64,000 bases of DNA. It comes from Halictus rubicundus. Lineage: Eukaryota > Arthropoda > Insecta > Hymenoptera > Halictidae. The notes beneath the pieces were generated by a model. It saw only the letters and a program-made list of their open reading frames with translations. It made no database searches and was not told the origin of the DNA. The translations under genes were made by a program, and so were the position numbers. Position 1 is the stretch's first letter. Every line of letters begins with the position of its first letter. The DNA lies in contig NW_027488624.1 in the NCBI RefSeq assembly GCF_050948215.1, forward strand, positions 496,001 through 560,000, written 5' to 3'. Below, piece by piece: positions 1-11,242 of the stretch.

Positions 1-144
1 GTTTGGACACGTTGCAATGATTGCGAACGCCAAGGAAACATTGCCCTAGAATCTATCAAGTTTACAGTGAACGAAATTTCTGGACGAACCTTACTGGTTT
101 CAATAAAACATGTTAAGTAGTTTTCAAATTCAAGTGATAGATAC

Positions 145-331
145 TTAACACATCTTGCGCGGGAAGCGACTAAAGTCGCTTTTCACGGATTATCGATGGG
201 TTTTTGTGATCGATGTGTTATTACAATAAAATCGGATAGACATGCGTTGCAAAAATACAAAACGTGCGTTGCAAGAATGAATGCAACACGGTAAGACTTT
301 GGCGGCAAAGTACCCGCGCAAGATGTGTTAA
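145..331. mobile_element. piggyBac-like miniature inverted-repeat element
   Basis: A perfect 20-base inverted repeat (CTTAACACATCTTGCGCGGG at 144-163 and its complement at 313-332) encloses about 150 bases. Both ends carry TTAA (145-148 and 328-331), the target duplicated by piggyBac transposases. There is no coding capacity, so it would depend on a transposase from elsewhere. A short palindrome (gcgactaaagtcgc) lies just inside the left end. The piggyBac assignment rests only on TTAA and the terminal repeats. Confidence 0.6.
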
Positions 332-731
332 GAAGTTTCAAATTTATAATATAATTTCTAATGTTTTGTAACAGTAAATAACATAATGTGATATGTCGTT
401 GAACTCGTCTCTGAAAATGCTATCGTATTATGACAAAAAAAATATGGTCAATCCATTTAAAAAAGTAATTTGACTTTGAAATTTCCCTCCCCACCATTCG
501 AGTCGTGGAAAAAATGACACCATACGATTGTTTCCTTCATACCAAACAATTTTTATAAACAAATTTTTTTGGAACTTCAGTGCGTCACGAAATATTTCCG
601 TTTTCAGATAAACGAAACACCCTGTATAATAATTTAACGTAAAGAAACGTGGCAAAATTTTTATGGAAACAGTTCAATTATCACAACGACTATATGCTGT
701 TATAAAAATTACACGTCAAATATGTTATAAC
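332..731. other. Noncoding stretch with a miniature-element end
   Basis: No gene is seen. The part around 430-640 ends in a CACCCTGTATA motif that recurs at the ends of many noncoding repeats in this window, so it is probably a decayed TA-targeting miniature element. The rest is AT-rich and featureless. Confidence 0.4.
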
Positions 732-1516
732 CAAGTGTTCGGTTGCGGATTTCAGAAGCGATACGCGGACGATAGTTCCACCCAAGGTCGTAAATCTTGG
801 GCCCGGTTTTGGGCAGCCTTTCCAATGGTCGAGTGATTGGACTGCTTAGGAAGCGCGTTTCGTCCCAGACCTGCTAGAGGATTCGTCAGAGTAAGCCTAA
901 TATAGCAGGCCTTGGCTTAGACGCGTCGGATCTCGTCGAGTGTGATCCGTTTTTGTGAACGATTGCGAATAGCGTTTAGCGTCAGATCTCGACCGATGCG
1001 ATCCGTTTGCGACTAAACTGAGAACTGGGTATCACGATTTTCAGAGTAAAACTCAAAGTTGTGAAAGTCGGACTTCCCCTTCTGCAGTCATGTTTCGTGA
1101 GGCTGTTGTATGTATCGAGAGGGTGGTTCTCATGGAAGAGGAAATGCACTGATTGGTTCTGCCGAATGCTGCATTACCCAATCAGCGCATCCTTGATGAT
1201 TTGTCACCCTGTTTAGGTGAACTAAGTGGGCCTTGCCCTGGAGAGCGTAAATTGATACCGGTCTGTCAACAAGGCTAACCCTCGACACTTCAAAACAGTG
1301 GCTTTTGGTTTGGGTGATCCTTCGTAAGGACTTAATTTATGACGTCTCGTAACCATAGGAAGTGAAAACAAACAAAAGGCAGGGTATGGCTCGAACGGTC
1401 GCCACATGTTGCACCGTGCCTAATCGTTGAAGGTGATCACTTAGTCACGAGCGTATCATAAATAATCGTCCGAAGGCAAACCCCACTTGTACGGTTCTTT
1501 TGTAACGGAACACAAG
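732..1516 (+). mobile_element. Solo LTR, family 1 (copy A)
   Basis: The LTR runs 736-1512 (777 bases), starts TGTTCGGTTGCGG, ends ACGGAACA, and is flanked by CAAG on both sides (732-735 and 1513-1516). Two further copies of the family lie at 35095-37855, one in each orientation. No primer site, polypurine tract or internal domain adjoins it, so it is what remains after recombination between the two LTRs of a retrotransposon. It contains no credible reading frame. Superfamily is not determinable from the LTR; the 4-5 base duplication fits Gypsy or BEL. Confidence 0.75.
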
Positions 1517-2047
1517 TGTAAACGGTGTGGACACTATCGACCTCGCTGTTAATGCCATCACGCTAAAATAAACTGAAAATAAAAAAAATTATAATATTAA
1601 TAACTTTTTCTGCGCACAATATATCTATCAATACATAAGTCTAAGTCTAGATTGTAGTACTTCCATATAATACAATTCTATTCTGAGTTTCTTAATGTTA
1701 ACCGTGATATTATCCAACTAACTATTCATGCAATAAACAGAATGAGAAGTTATTGATAAGTATAATTAAATTTCCAATTAATGACAATTTTCATACAAAT
1801 ATTATAATTAGAGTGCAAAAAGATAAGATTAGAGTGCATAAGATTTCTATGAAATAGAAACATTCATCTCTATCGGTATAATCTTAGATGTAATTTCACC
1901 AAATTATATTTTACATTTATTTCAGTATTAAGACCAATGGAAAGTGAAATAAAAATATTGAAAAGAAATATTAACACCATTATAGTCGGTTGCTTGTGCT
2001 CGGAGAAAGGGCTGTGACTGTGAATGAACTGTGTGACTGTTCGAAAT
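1517..2047. other. AT-rich noncoding DNA, nothing recognised
   Basis: No reading frame, RNA gene or repeat structure stands out. It separates the family-1 solo LTR from a transposase remnant. Confidence 0.5.
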
Positions 2048-2175
2048 TCAACAACTCGTGAAAACATGGTAGAACGCATAAGGAACGCTTGCGCGGAAAT
2101 TCCCGCAGATATGCTTCTGTCCTGTGTACAGTCATTTGAAGAAAGGATCAATAAGTGTATTGAAGTTGAAGGTGA
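2048..2175 (+). pseudogene. C-terminal remnant of a Tc1/mariner-superfamily transposase
   Basis: Inside a 116-codon open frame (2024-2374) only about 40 residues look ancestral: TTRENMVERIRNACAEI, then a leucine/cysteine stretch, then FEERINKCIEVEG. This is the usual C-terminal tail of the DUF4817/DDE_3 transposases common in insects, which end shortly after a CI-E-G-HFEH segment. After the CIEVEG segment the family resemblance stops, and the remaining open frame is fortuitous. No catalytic residue is present. It is a dead fragment. The assignment comes from memory of the family pattern and is moderately sure. Confidence 0.5.
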
Positions 2176-2564
2176 AGGGAATTATACGTGTTCGGCAACC
2201 ACAGCGATTTATTCTTTATTGAGAGAGGTATCCCTTTTAGGAGTTACACACAAGAAGCTCTTAGCGCGCGTCCGCTCGCGTTTATATACGTGCGCTGGGT
2301 CGAACATTCTAGATGTCCGACGTTTGAACTCTTTATCGGAGTCGCAACCATCAGCTATTTTGCTGACGGATTAATGACCGTTGGCTGATGCGTTTACGTG
2401 TTCGCACGTCGCTGAGTCCTCGCGGCCTCGCGGATTTGCTTACGCGAATACATGTTCTCGGTTTCTTTCCTAGCTTTCACTGTCAGCTGTTTTTGCTGAC
2501 GGGTTAACGGCCGCCACAAAGGTCAAAATTTCGAACACTTACTCTAATTAAGTGAACAGTAAGA

Positions 2565-2638
2565 GGCAAGGGGACTCACATTAAAAAAGCACCTCGATTT
2601 GTGACAGGCAAGGGAACTCACTTAAAACAAGCACCCCA
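2565..2638. repeat. Two-copy direct repeat, 40-base period
   Basis: The motif aggcaagg-ractcac followed by an A-rich run and gcacc occurs at about 2566 and again at about 2606, with a few differences. It is a minor tandem duplication in noncoding DNA. Confidence 0.45.
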
Positions 2639-2839
2639 AAGCGAACAGAAAAATACTACGTCCACGTCGTTGTTCCCGGGTAACGCTAAAAGTAGTTTTT
2701 GTTTCATTGATAAACAAACCAATGGATTTGTCCAATTGCTTTCGATTACAGCCACGTCTGTGAAAGAAATTACACCAATAATATCAAATCAATGGAGAAC
2801 CAAGATTTGCTATAAAAAAGGGGTTTCCTATTGAAGACT

Positions 2840-3185
2840 TTGAGATAAATCCCTCTCCCAACCCCCAGGAGGTGTATTTCTCGAGATATCCCCAATTTTC
2901 AACGATTTTTTACCCATTTTGATTTTTGTCGATTACAGCGCCATCTATGAACCAAAATGCAAAAACTCGTAGGTCAAATTGGGGTACTTTTTTCTGGAGA
3001 ATCCAAAACTGCAATAAAAAATGGGGGTTCCCATTTAAGTTTTTTATCTTCCCCCAGGTCGAATTTGGTATCATTAGGTGTCCCCCTTCGAGACGAACAA
3101 CTTTCACTACCCACTTTTTTTGATCTGATGCATAGTTCTCGAGATATTTCAATGTCTTCAGATAAATTGACCACCCTGTATATGA
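2840..3185. repeat. Miniature-element copy ending in CACCCTGTATA
   Basis: Noncoding DNA with a C-rich left part, phrases such as acagcgccatctatgaacc, and a right end gaccaccctgtatatg. The right end matches the terminal motif of other TA-flanked elements in this window. The short open frames on both strands here are shadows with no family signature. The left boundary is not resolved. Confidence 0.4.
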
Positions 3186-4169
3186 AATTATGTTTCTTGA
3201 AAAAATCAATACGTACATCACATTATATGATATTTAAGTAATATTTTCAAAAACATCGAGCTAAATTTCTTGAACTAAAAAGACGTGGCAGCCATTTTCC
3301 CAAAGTTATCTCTGCAAAACTCCTTTTGTGGTACCAGAAATGTTTCCATAGGGTTTCATTTAATGCACATATAAAGAATTCATAGGTATTATAAATGCCA
3401 ATCGTTTATCACAGAAATGTCACAATATACTAGACAACAATTATAAATAAAAGAACATAAATGTCCTATTTAAAACCTAGTGCATTTAAAACAGAGTGCG
3501 TCTATACAATAGTGGCGCTTGCAAATAGTATGCAAATTAAATAGTGAAATTTTTGGACTTGAAGAGCTTAATCGAACCTATACTAAAGAAAGTACAATTT
3601 ATTTGGCAACTCCAATTGTCACGAACAAACAAACCATCACATGTCAAACGCGTAGCACATCCAACAGTTTCAACCATTGTTCGACATGGCTGGAAACGAA
3701 TACTTGTCAGCTGTTAACAATTAGAAACGAAATTGCATTTTTACAGTGGACACGTGAAATTTCTAGTTTTCCATTTTTTTAAATGCCCAGTTCTTTCTAG
3801 ATATATCTTTGGGAATGTCCTTTTCCTGTTTTGTCATTCATTTGACATATTCTTTATATTTATCTGATATTGAATATAAAATCGATTTTGATAAATGAAA
3901 TTAATATAATAATTATTAATATTTTTATTATTAATTTTATATAATATATGTATATAATAATGTCTATCTCAAAATTGTGTCTCCTTTTCAATATTATACT
4001 TTAATCATAAGTACAAGGTGTTGTTACAAAATGGACGATCATCCATCAAGATGTCATAGATAATTTTATCATTCCAGTTTGCCTCCTGTGTTAACATTTA
4101 CAGATCTAAATCTGTCGCAATGCAATACACGTAAGTCATTAAATTCAATTAAGAGCAGCGTAGTAATTG
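3186..4169. other. AT-rich noncoding DNA, no gene seen
   Basis: An 87-codon open frame at 3519-3782 has no recognisable domain and ordinary AT-rich composition. 3890-3960 is nearly pure A/T. Nothing else can be supported. Confidence 0.4.
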
Positions 4170-4412
4170 AAAGGGCCTAGCCGATTAAGATGGTCAAAAC
4201 TGCCCTTAGAGGTTTTTCAATGATTAATGAACCATTCGAAAGCTGACCAGAAAAAACCCCCCATCTTGCCCGTGAGGGCAGTTACAGGGTAAATTGGATT
4301 TCGCGCTTTTCCGCACTCTGATGCTTCCTAAAATTCTGAAAAAATGTGGCATATTTTGGATCCTAAGGCAGATTTTTGAGAATTTTTTCAGATTTTTGTA
4401 TGTGTAAGAATA
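4170..4412 (+). repeat. Orphan terminal-repeat arm of the Harbinger-like family
   Basis: The sequence starting AAAGGGCCTAGCCGATTAAG matches the outer ~240 bases of the inverted arms of the complete element at 40178-42625 with scattered changes and a deletion. Similarity is lost after the cagatttttgtatg region. No opposite arm occurs nearby and no coding sequence is attached. It is an old single-arm remnant showing that the family has several genomic copies. Confidence 0.75.
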
Positions 4413-4700
4413 AGAAAAATGTGTTCAGATTGTATGTGTAATATCGATTATATAAATATTGGGGTTTAGCGAGGATCATAGGTGTAATGAAGTACACTCT
4501 GTAGAAATTAAATTTTATTTGCTGTGGCGAGTGTATGCTGATTATCTAACTCAGTGTTTTGCAAATTGCAGATTACAATCCACCGGCGGGTCGTGAAATC
4601 AATACAGTCAATCGCGACGGTGTGGCGCACTCTTTTTCATACATTATACAAAGTTCGCATTTTTTAATATTCGCGAAATAACATTCTACAGAAGAAATTA

Positions 4701-4848
4701 GAGGGGAAAATAACCTACACTCGTTTTAATTTACCAATTAACTTATCCAAACATCAGAATAGAATCTGTAGAACTGTATATTAAAAACATAAATGGGGGA
4801 AAAATGTCCCACACTCATTATAACCGACCAATTAGCTTATTTACATAT
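4701..4848 (+). repeat. Imperfect ~95-base tandem duplication interrupted by the BEL element
   Basis: Copy 1 (about 4701-4782) starts gaggggaaaataacctacac and ends gaactgtatatta. Copy 2 starts near 4793 with gggggaaaaatgtcccacac, reaches the BEL insertion at 4848, and continues beyond it at 12398 (cacaatagaatttgcac ... tgtatatta). Skipping the retrotransposon and one CATAT restores a continuous second copy, which independently confirms the insertion boundaries. Confidence 0.6.
4844..4848. repeat. Target-site duplication, left copy (CATAT)
   Basis: Five bases immediately outside the TG of the left LTR, repeated exactly at 12393-12397. Five-base duplications are normal for BEL/Pao integrases. 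Confidence 0.9.
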
Positions 4849-5502
4849 TGTTGTGGCGTGAGCAAAAGGGGGTTGTCTAATCTTGAGAGAAACTCTCACT
4901 GCATGCTCCGCTTCACTCGCTGACTTAACGGCGAGGGAATATTTATTTTTAATTAAGGTGGATGCTGAATAAGGTGCATTCGAAGAACTGATAACTTAAC
5001 TTTATTATAAAAATATAAACGACTAGGTGTTAGGTTACAGAGTGAGTGAATGTGATTTAACGGTAGGTGTTTTCCGGTGGACGGACTGATCGATTCTGAT
5101 GTCGTGGAATGATTTTTTGGAGGACTTGGAGTTTGAGTTGGGGGGTGGTTTGCTGGTCGGTAGATCGTGATTGGTCAATGGGGATTGTAGGCGGTCGGTT
5201 TTTGAAGGAGTTTGATTTGGCTAAAACTTCCTTGCAACGGCTCAAGACCGCGTGGGGTGCCTTACGCAGGTAACGCGACGGTATTGTGCGTTACGGTCAT
5301 AAAATTGACCATCTGCCGGGTTTCGGTCTTTTAACAATTTAGCGTATTGTAAAGTGATTTTTAATCTCCTAATATTCGTTTTCGTCACGTCGGGGTAATA
5401 AAGTGATTTAGTTGACCGGCATTTGGGAAGTTTGAAAATTTTACATTTTCTGGTGTACCTTAATAGGGGTCCGGGTTTATGATTGGTTGTTACGCCGTAA
5501 CA
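4849..5502 (-). repeat. BEL element 3' LTR
   Basis: A 654-base LTR bounded by TG...CA, identical to 11739-12392. On the transcribed strand it begins TGTTACGGCGTAAC, a short terminal palindrome. An AATAAA signal on the minus strand (TTTATT at 5001-5006) could direct 3' end formation. Two open frames inside (62 and 96 codons) recur in the other LTR only because the LTRs are duplicates; they show no protein family. Confidence 0.95.
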
Positions 5503-5515
5503 CGCCGCCCGCCTT
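5503..5515 (-). other. Polypurine tract of the BEL element
   Basis: Read on the minus strand, AAGGCGGGCGGCG directly abuts the 3' LTR, where the RNase-H-resistant primer for plus-strand DNA synthesis is expected. The run is G-rich and interrupted by two cytosines, so it is a weak but correctly placed match. Confidence 0.6.
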
Positions 5516-5773
5516 GAACGTCTTGCGTTCAAAGTTAATCGCTTGGTGGTTACGTGTGTGTATTGTTAATGAGAACAATGTGACGATCTTTAGCGAATGA
5601 TACTTGATAGACTAGCTGTAATGAATATGAATTGCTATACACTAACGCGTGCTTAATGACTATCAATGAATACATATTATGTTGTAAATGCTTATAGTTC
5701 CTAATGAGATGTTAGATATATATATATGTTAATGACACTTATACAATTAAACATGGTGAAACTGTTTATCGAA

Positions 5774-8700
5774 CTACACTTCATTGTCTGTGGATATATC
5801 GATGGGTAACGGTGCGAGCCTTTTAACGCATCGCTTATACACCCCATCTTGTGTTTTTACGGTCACAACACGCACTACATTGTCTTGTCCTGGGTGGATC
5901 GCGATGATGCGTCCGAGCCTCCAATGCATTGGGGGGAGGTTCTCTTCTCTAATTGTCACCAGTTGTCCAACGGCGATTCCCTTTCCATCGCCGTCATGCC
6001 ATTTGCTTCTTGTACGCAACTGGTTTAAATATTCTTTGTGCCATCGCACCCAGAAATGTTGCTTTATTTGTTGGATTCGCTGCCACATCGATAAGCGGTT
6101 GATTGGTAGCTCTCGGAGATCAACTTCAGGCACGCTTTTCAACGAATCTCCGATGAGGAAGTGAGCTGGGGTAAGGGCTATGAGGTCATTTGGATCGCTG
6201 GATACTGGAGTTAAAGGTCGTGAATTCAAGATTGCTTCTATCTCAATTATGCACGTATTAAATTGCTCGTATGTGAACATTGATTCGCCTACTGTACGGT
6301 ATAAGTGATGTTTAAATGATTTGACGGCGGCCTCCCACAGGCCGCCGAAATGTGGTGATCGCGGGGGGGAAAATTGCCAATCAATTCCTTCAGAGAGCGA
6401 ATAATGTGCAAATTTAGCTTGATTTTTATTGTCTAGAAAAAATGCTCGAACCTTCATAATTTCATTTTTAGCTCCCACAAAGTTGGTTGCATTGTCTGAA
6501 TAGATGGTTTTAGGTTTTCCCCTTCTAGAGCAAAACCGTTTTACGGCTTCCAGGCAAGTTTCGGTAGTCAAATCAGTGACTAATTCAAGATGAACGGCTC
6601 TTGTGCTAAAGCAGACAAATACCGCTACATAAGATTTTACTTTACCAGTGTTTCGAAATTTCTTTTCTTTGAGCGAAAAAGGACCACAATAATCAATTCC
6701 CACATTCGCGAATGGTCTTGACTGTGTTACACGGTGTTTGGGCAAATCACCCATTATATATTCTGGTAGCTGAGGATTTAACTTGCTACAACGTATGCAG
6801 TTACGTATGATTTGACGGGTCTTGTTCTTCCCATCTATTGGCCAATACTTATGTCTAATGGTATTAAGTGTGGCTTGTACCCCTGCATGCCAATTCTTTT
6901 CGTGTTCATGACGCATGATTAAAGTCGTCACGTGATCGTTTCTGGGCAACAATATTGGGTATTTACGCGAGTAACTCATTGCCGCGTTTGTTAGTCTGCC
7001 TCCGACACGCATGACGCAGGTTGAATCTAAGAACGGGTTTAAGCATGTAAGCTTGCTTTTCGCTCCTAACTCTTTGCCTTCCTTTAAACAGTTGATATCT
7101 CGTGAAAAATGATTGTATTGAATCACCTTAATTATTTGCCAATGTGCATTTTGTAGTTCCCTTGCTGTATATTGTCCCCTTATTTTATTTTCTAATCTTC
7201 TATTTGCTACGGCTCTACGGCAAAGTGCAACAAATCTATTTAAGGCGGTAATGGAGGAAAATTGTTCAAACGTATCATTTTTTATTTGCAAGTAATCTTT
7301 ATTTAAGGTTGCATGTTTTAAATTGTTTTGTCCCAGCCCTGCAACCAGAAGGGCTGTCGCAACTCGTTGATCCGGAATGACTATTTCTGACAATTGCCGT
7401 ATTTTCCACTGGCTCTCATTTTGAGCAAGCCATGTGGGTCCGAGTAACCAACGTGTGTTTCGGATGAATTCACAAGGATTTTGACCGCGAGAGAGATCGT
7501 CCGCGGGGTTGTCGTCAGTGGAAATATGATGCCAATCATTGATGTTTGTTTTTACCTGAATTTCCGCCACGCGATTGGCAACGAATGTTTTTAGCGTATG
7601 AGGAGAAGCTTGAATCCAATGCAATGCGATTGTAGAATCAGACCACAAGTGAATTTTGGTGAATGTTAACTTTAAAGCCTCTGTTACGGTTTTAACTAAG
7701 TTTGACAACAAGTGAGCCGCGCATAATTCTAATCTAGGTATGGTCATGGTCTTAACCGGTGCCACTCGAGATTTAGCACATAACAATTGTACATAACAAT
7801 CGCCAGTGTTATTAACGGATCTTAAGTATATACAGGCTCCATAAGCACGCTCGCTGGCGTCGCAAAATCCATGTAATTGAATATCAACGGAATTAACTTG
7901 GATAATCTGTCGAGGTACTTTAAACTGGCTAAGTATCGGCAACTCATGCTTGAAGTTCATCCATTTTGTGAATAACGCCTTTGGTATTGACTCATCCCAG
8001 TTAAGATTCGCCTTCCATAATGATTGCATGATAAGTTTGGCTATTACGATTACAGTCCCTAATAGTCCTAACGGATCAAATAACTGTGCAATATGCGATA
8101 ATATATTGCGCTTGGTAACACACTTGTCGTTAGACAGCGGTTTGATTGAATAGATTAACGCGTCCTCGATAGAATTCCAATGAACTCCTAACAACTTTCT
8201 TGTCTGCATATTTAAACAAACGCTTGACGACGCATCTGCATTGTCGGATTCGACAATTAATTCAGGCTTATTTGATGCCCATTTGTGGAGTTGAAATCCA
8301 CCGAGTTTTAATAGTTCAACTAATTGATTTTTTATTTTTAATGCTTCTTGAACGGTAGCTGCGCCCGAGAGCAAGTCATCGACATAAAAGTCATTTTTTA
8401 AGATCGCGGCGGCTTGAGGATATTTACTCCTTTCATCACTTGAGAGTTGATGTAAGGTTCTAGCTGCAAGAAATGGTGCTGGTGCTGTGCCTTGAGTAAC
8501 AGTTGTTAATTTGAATACACGGATAGCCTCATGCTCATTTTCTCTCCACAAGATTTTTTGGTAAATCGCGTCTGAGTCTTGAACTTTGATTTGACGGTAC
8601 ATTTTTTGTATATCAGCTGCAAGTACCACGTTATGTAATCTGAACCTCATGATAATAAATATTAATTCATCTTGGATAGTAGGTCCAACTCTTAGCGTGT

Positions 8701-11071
8701 TATTTAATGAGATATTCGTGCTACTTTTGGCGGATGCATCAAACACTACTCGAATCTTAGTAGATAGACCTTCGTCTTTGAATACCGCGTGATGAGGTAT
8801 GTAGTAACCTTCATGTGTGTTATCGTGTTGAGTAATTTCACGCATGTGCCCGAGATCGCGATATTCTCTTAAAAATTCTGAATATTGTTGCTTCAATGCA
8901 TTGTTTCTAGCTAGTTTTTTCTCTAACGCGTAGAATCGATTCAATGCCATATTGTGAGATTGACCGAGGGAATTTTTTCGCTCGTTGAACGGTAGTTGTA
9001 CCGTGTATCGTCCACCTGAATCGCGTGTAGTGGTTTCCGTGAACAATTGTTCACATTCTAATTCTTCTGTCGAATAATGCCTTTTACCAGGAATTTCTTC
9101 CACCTCCCAGAATCGAGTTAACTGATTATCCAATGATGTAATTAAGTGACAAGCTCTAGGGTTTACGTTATAATGCAAATTGCCGATTTCACCTACAACT
9201 ATCCAACCTAATAGTGTTTTCTGCAATGTTAATTTCGACTGGTCTTCTAATTGAATTTGACCGTTGCTTAGTAATTTATAAAATAGTGTGGTTCCTATTA
9301 ACGCATCGATTTCTGCAGGTTTATCAAATTCTGGGTCGGCTAATTTAATGTTTCGCGGAATGGCAATAGTTCGTCGATTGATTTGTCGCGAAGGTAATAC
9401 GCTTGTGATTGTCGGTAACGCTACAAATTCTACTTCTGCTTCAAATTTGTTCGCTTTTGACCTAATTTTGGTTTTGACTCGATACTTAGCTCGTGTGGTA
9501 AGTTGACCTAATCCTGCGAATGGTAAATCAATGTTATCCCGTTCTAATTTAAGGGTTTCTGCTAATCGCGTAGAAATGAAATTGCATTGTGAACATCCGT
9601 CTAACAGTATTCTACATTCACGTTCTCGGTTATTGTTATCTAATATTTTTACTCGTGCCGTTCCTAATAACACCTCCGAATCATACGTTACTGCATAACT
9701 TTTCTGTATCACCTCGTTCGAACTACCAGGAATTGCCTTAGCTTCTGATCTTTTTTCGTTATTTGATTGTGTATGATAATTGTCTATATGCAATAGCGAA
9801 TTGTGTTTTCGGTTGCATTTTTTACAGACAGATGCGATACAGTTAGCTGTGATGTGATTGTTTCGTAAACAGTTAATGCATAATCGCTTGTCTCTGGCTG
9901 CAGCTATTCGATCATGCACGTTTAATTTCAAGAATTTATTGCATGCATAGATATAGTGATCTCCACGACAAAGGGTGCATTCCGGCCGTTGTTGGGTACC
10001 AATGTACGCTTGTGCGCGAGCTTTAAATGGTTTTTCGATTCGACTTGCGTGCCTATCGGTATTACAGTGATTGCCTAGCTTGTTCTTCGCGACTGTAAAT
10101 TCTTCTATTTCATCTCCCCGCTCTTGTTTCCCCAAAAAGGCAATAAGCTCAGCAAACTTCGGCATTTGAGCATTCTCTAATGTGCGTTCCCAGGATCTAC
10201 GTGTTAACTTATCTAATTTTTGCGTGAGCATATATACCAACAATGCGTCCCAACTATCGACCGGCAACTGCAAGGCCTTTAGTGCATTCACGTGCATTAA
10301 TGCGTTTTCCTTTAATGTTCTTAGGCTAAGAGGTGAATCCTTGCTGATTTCAGGTAATTCAAAAAATGACTTTAAATGTGCATATACTATTTGTCGCGGT
10401 CTGTCACATCGCTGCTTAAGAAGTTCCCATGCTACCAGATAATTTTCCTCGGATGCGTGTAAGGGTTCGATTATTGTGGCGACGCTACCGCGTAATGAAT
10501 TTTTTAATAGATAGAATTTTTGAACTGCTGGTATTTTGGAATCATTGTGGACAAGAGACTGGAATGTGTCATAGAAACTATTCCATTCAATAGGGTTACC
10601 GTCGAATGGACGGATTTCTATTTTAGGTAATAGTGTGTTACTTTGTTGAATCACGAGATTTGAAGTACCTGAGGCTGATTCAGGCGTATTAGTGGCGGGT
10701 TTTGTCAATGTTTCTTTAGCTTTAAGTGCCTGAAGCTTTCGACTAATTAGATCGGAACATTCGTAAAACAGTTCATCAAATCGTTCTCTTTCAATATTTT
10801 GATCATCTCCAAGCTCTGCTTCTTCGGCAAGCTCCTCAATTTCAACTTGAGTGTTTTCGAATGATTGGTAATATCCATCTAATCTCATCTTACGCGTCTC
10901 TAACTGATCGATATCCATGTCCGGATGTTTTTTTATGTGAGTTATTAGACGCGTTATATTCGCCTTGTTTACCGACCGTGCCTTGATTAATGATTTAATC
11001 TTCTGTAAAGCGGCCATTTTTATGTGTTCAACTTGACGAATTGATTTAGAGTAGAAGCAATTTGATCTCAC
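5774..11071 (-). CDS. BEL/Pao Gag-Pol polyprotein, intact
   Basis: A 1765-residue polyprotein that would build the particle, reverse-transcribe the element RNA and integrate the copy. In order: a charged, coiled-coil-like N-terminus; a DUF1759 Gag-like region (about 145-320); three zinc knuckles (C365/C368/H372/C377, C398/C401/H406/C411, C416/C419/H423/H428); an aspartic peptidase around D491; reverse transcriptase with D820 and YVDD at 896-899; RNase H with D1071, E1115, D1145 and D1192; an integrase zinc site (H1390, H1395, C1425, C1428); the integrase core with D1460, D1526 and E1580; and a C-terminal DUF5641-like segment with WRLGRI. M19 is an alternative start and is followed by a clean amphipathic stretch. 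The peptidase motif reads L-L-D-G-C-S-Q rather than the usual D-S/T-G. No stop or frameshift occurs. Length and order fit the family, and the assignment is secure. Confidence 0.95.
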   Translation of the reverse strand: MRSNCFYSKSIRQVEHIKMAALQKIKSLIKARSVNKANITRLITHIKKHPDMDIDQLETRKMRLDGYYQSFENTQVEIEELAEEAELGDDQNIERERFDELFYECSDLISRKLQALKAKETLTKPATNTPESASGTSNLVIQQSNTLLPKIEIRPFDGNPIEWNSFYDTFQSLVHNDSKIPAVQKFYLLKNSLRGSVATIIEPLHASEENYLVAWELLKQRCDRPRQIVYAHLKSFFELPEISKDSPLSLRTLKENALMHVNALKALQLPVDSWDALLVYMLTQKLDKLTRRSWERTLENAQMPKFAELIAFLGKQERGDEIEEFTVAKNKLGNHCNTDRHASRIEKPFKARAQAYIGTQQRPECTLCRGDHYIYACNKFLKLNVHDRIAAARDKRLCINCLRNNHITANCIASVCKKCNRKHNSLLHIDNYHTQSNNEKRSEAKAIPGSSNEVIQKSYAVTYDSEVLLGTARVKILDNNNRERECRILLDGCSQCNFISTRLAETLKLERDNIDLPFAGLGQLTTRAKYRVKTKIRSKANKFEAEVEFVALPTITSVLPSRQINRRTIAIPRNIKLADPEFDKPAEIDALIGTTLFYKLLSNGQIQLEDQSKLTLQKTLLGWIVVGEIGNLHYNVNPRACHLITSLDNQLTRFWEVEEIPGKRHYSTEELECEQLFTETTTRDSGGRYTVQLPFNERKNSLGQSHNMALNRFYALEKKLARNNALKQQYSEFLREYRDLGHMREITQHDNTHEGYYIPHHAVFKDEGLSTKIRVVFDASAKSSTNISLNNTLRVGPTIQDELIFIIMRFRLHNVVLAADIQKMYRQIKVQDSDAIYQKILWRENEHEAIRVFKLTTVTQGTAPAPFLAARTLHQLSSDERSKYPQAAAILKNDFYVDDLLSGAATVQEALKIKNQLVELLKLGGFQLHKWASNKPELIVESDNADASSSVCLNMQTRKLLGVHWNSIEDALIYSIKPLSNDKCVTKRNILSHIAQLFDPLGLLGTVIVIAKLIMQSLWKANLNWDESIPKALFTKWMNFKHELPILSQFKVPRQIIQVNSVDIQLHGFCDASERAYGACIYLRSVNNTGDCYVQLLCAKSRVAPVKTMTIPRLELCAAHLLSNLVKTVTEALKLTFTKIHLWSDSTIALHWIQASPHTLKTFVANRVAEIQVKTNINDWHHISTDDNPADDLSRGQNPCEFIRNTRWLLGPTWLAQNESQWKIRQLSEIVIPDQRVATALLVAGLGQNNLKHATLNKDYLQIKNDTFEQFSSITALNRFVALCRRAVANRRLENKIRGQYTARELQNAHWQIIKVIQYNHFSRDINCLKEGKELGAKSKLTCLNPFLDSTCVMRVGGRLTNAAMSYSRKYPILLPRNDHVTTLIMRHEHEKNWHAGVQATLNTIRHKYWPIDGKNKTRQIIRNCIRCSKLNPQLPEYIMGDLPKHRVTQSRPFANVGIDYCGPFSLKEKKFRNTGKVKSYVAVFVCFSTRAVHLELVTDLTTETCLEAVKRFCSRRGKPKTIYSDNATNFVGAKNEIMKVRAFFLDNKNQAKFAHYSLSEGIDWQFSPPRSPHFGGLWEAAVKSFKHHLYRTVGESMFTYEQFNTCIIEIEAILNSRPLTPVSSDPNDLIALTPAHFLIGDSLKSVPEVDLRELPINRLSMWQRIQQIKQHFWVRWHKEYLNQLRTRSKWHDGDGKGIAVGQLVTIREENLPPMHWRLGRIIAIHPGQDNVVRVVTVKTQDGVYKRCVKRLAPLPIDISTDNEV

Positions 11072-11242
11072 GCCTTGGGAATCTTGGGAAGTTTGTGTGT
11101 GTAATGGAAACGGAGATTGTTTAAAGGCTTACTTGATGTTGATCTTGTCGTTGGTATTGTGGTTGATGGCGTTGATCTTGTCCGATGATTCTGCCCTGAC
11201 GCTGCACTCCTGGTGGATGTCCCCTTCTGGATGTTCAGCGAT

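Noticed and set aside
5057..5532. 62- and 96-codon minus frames, repeated at 11947-12416
   Set aside because: They lie in the two identical LTRs, so the repetition reflects LTR duplication, not conserved coding.
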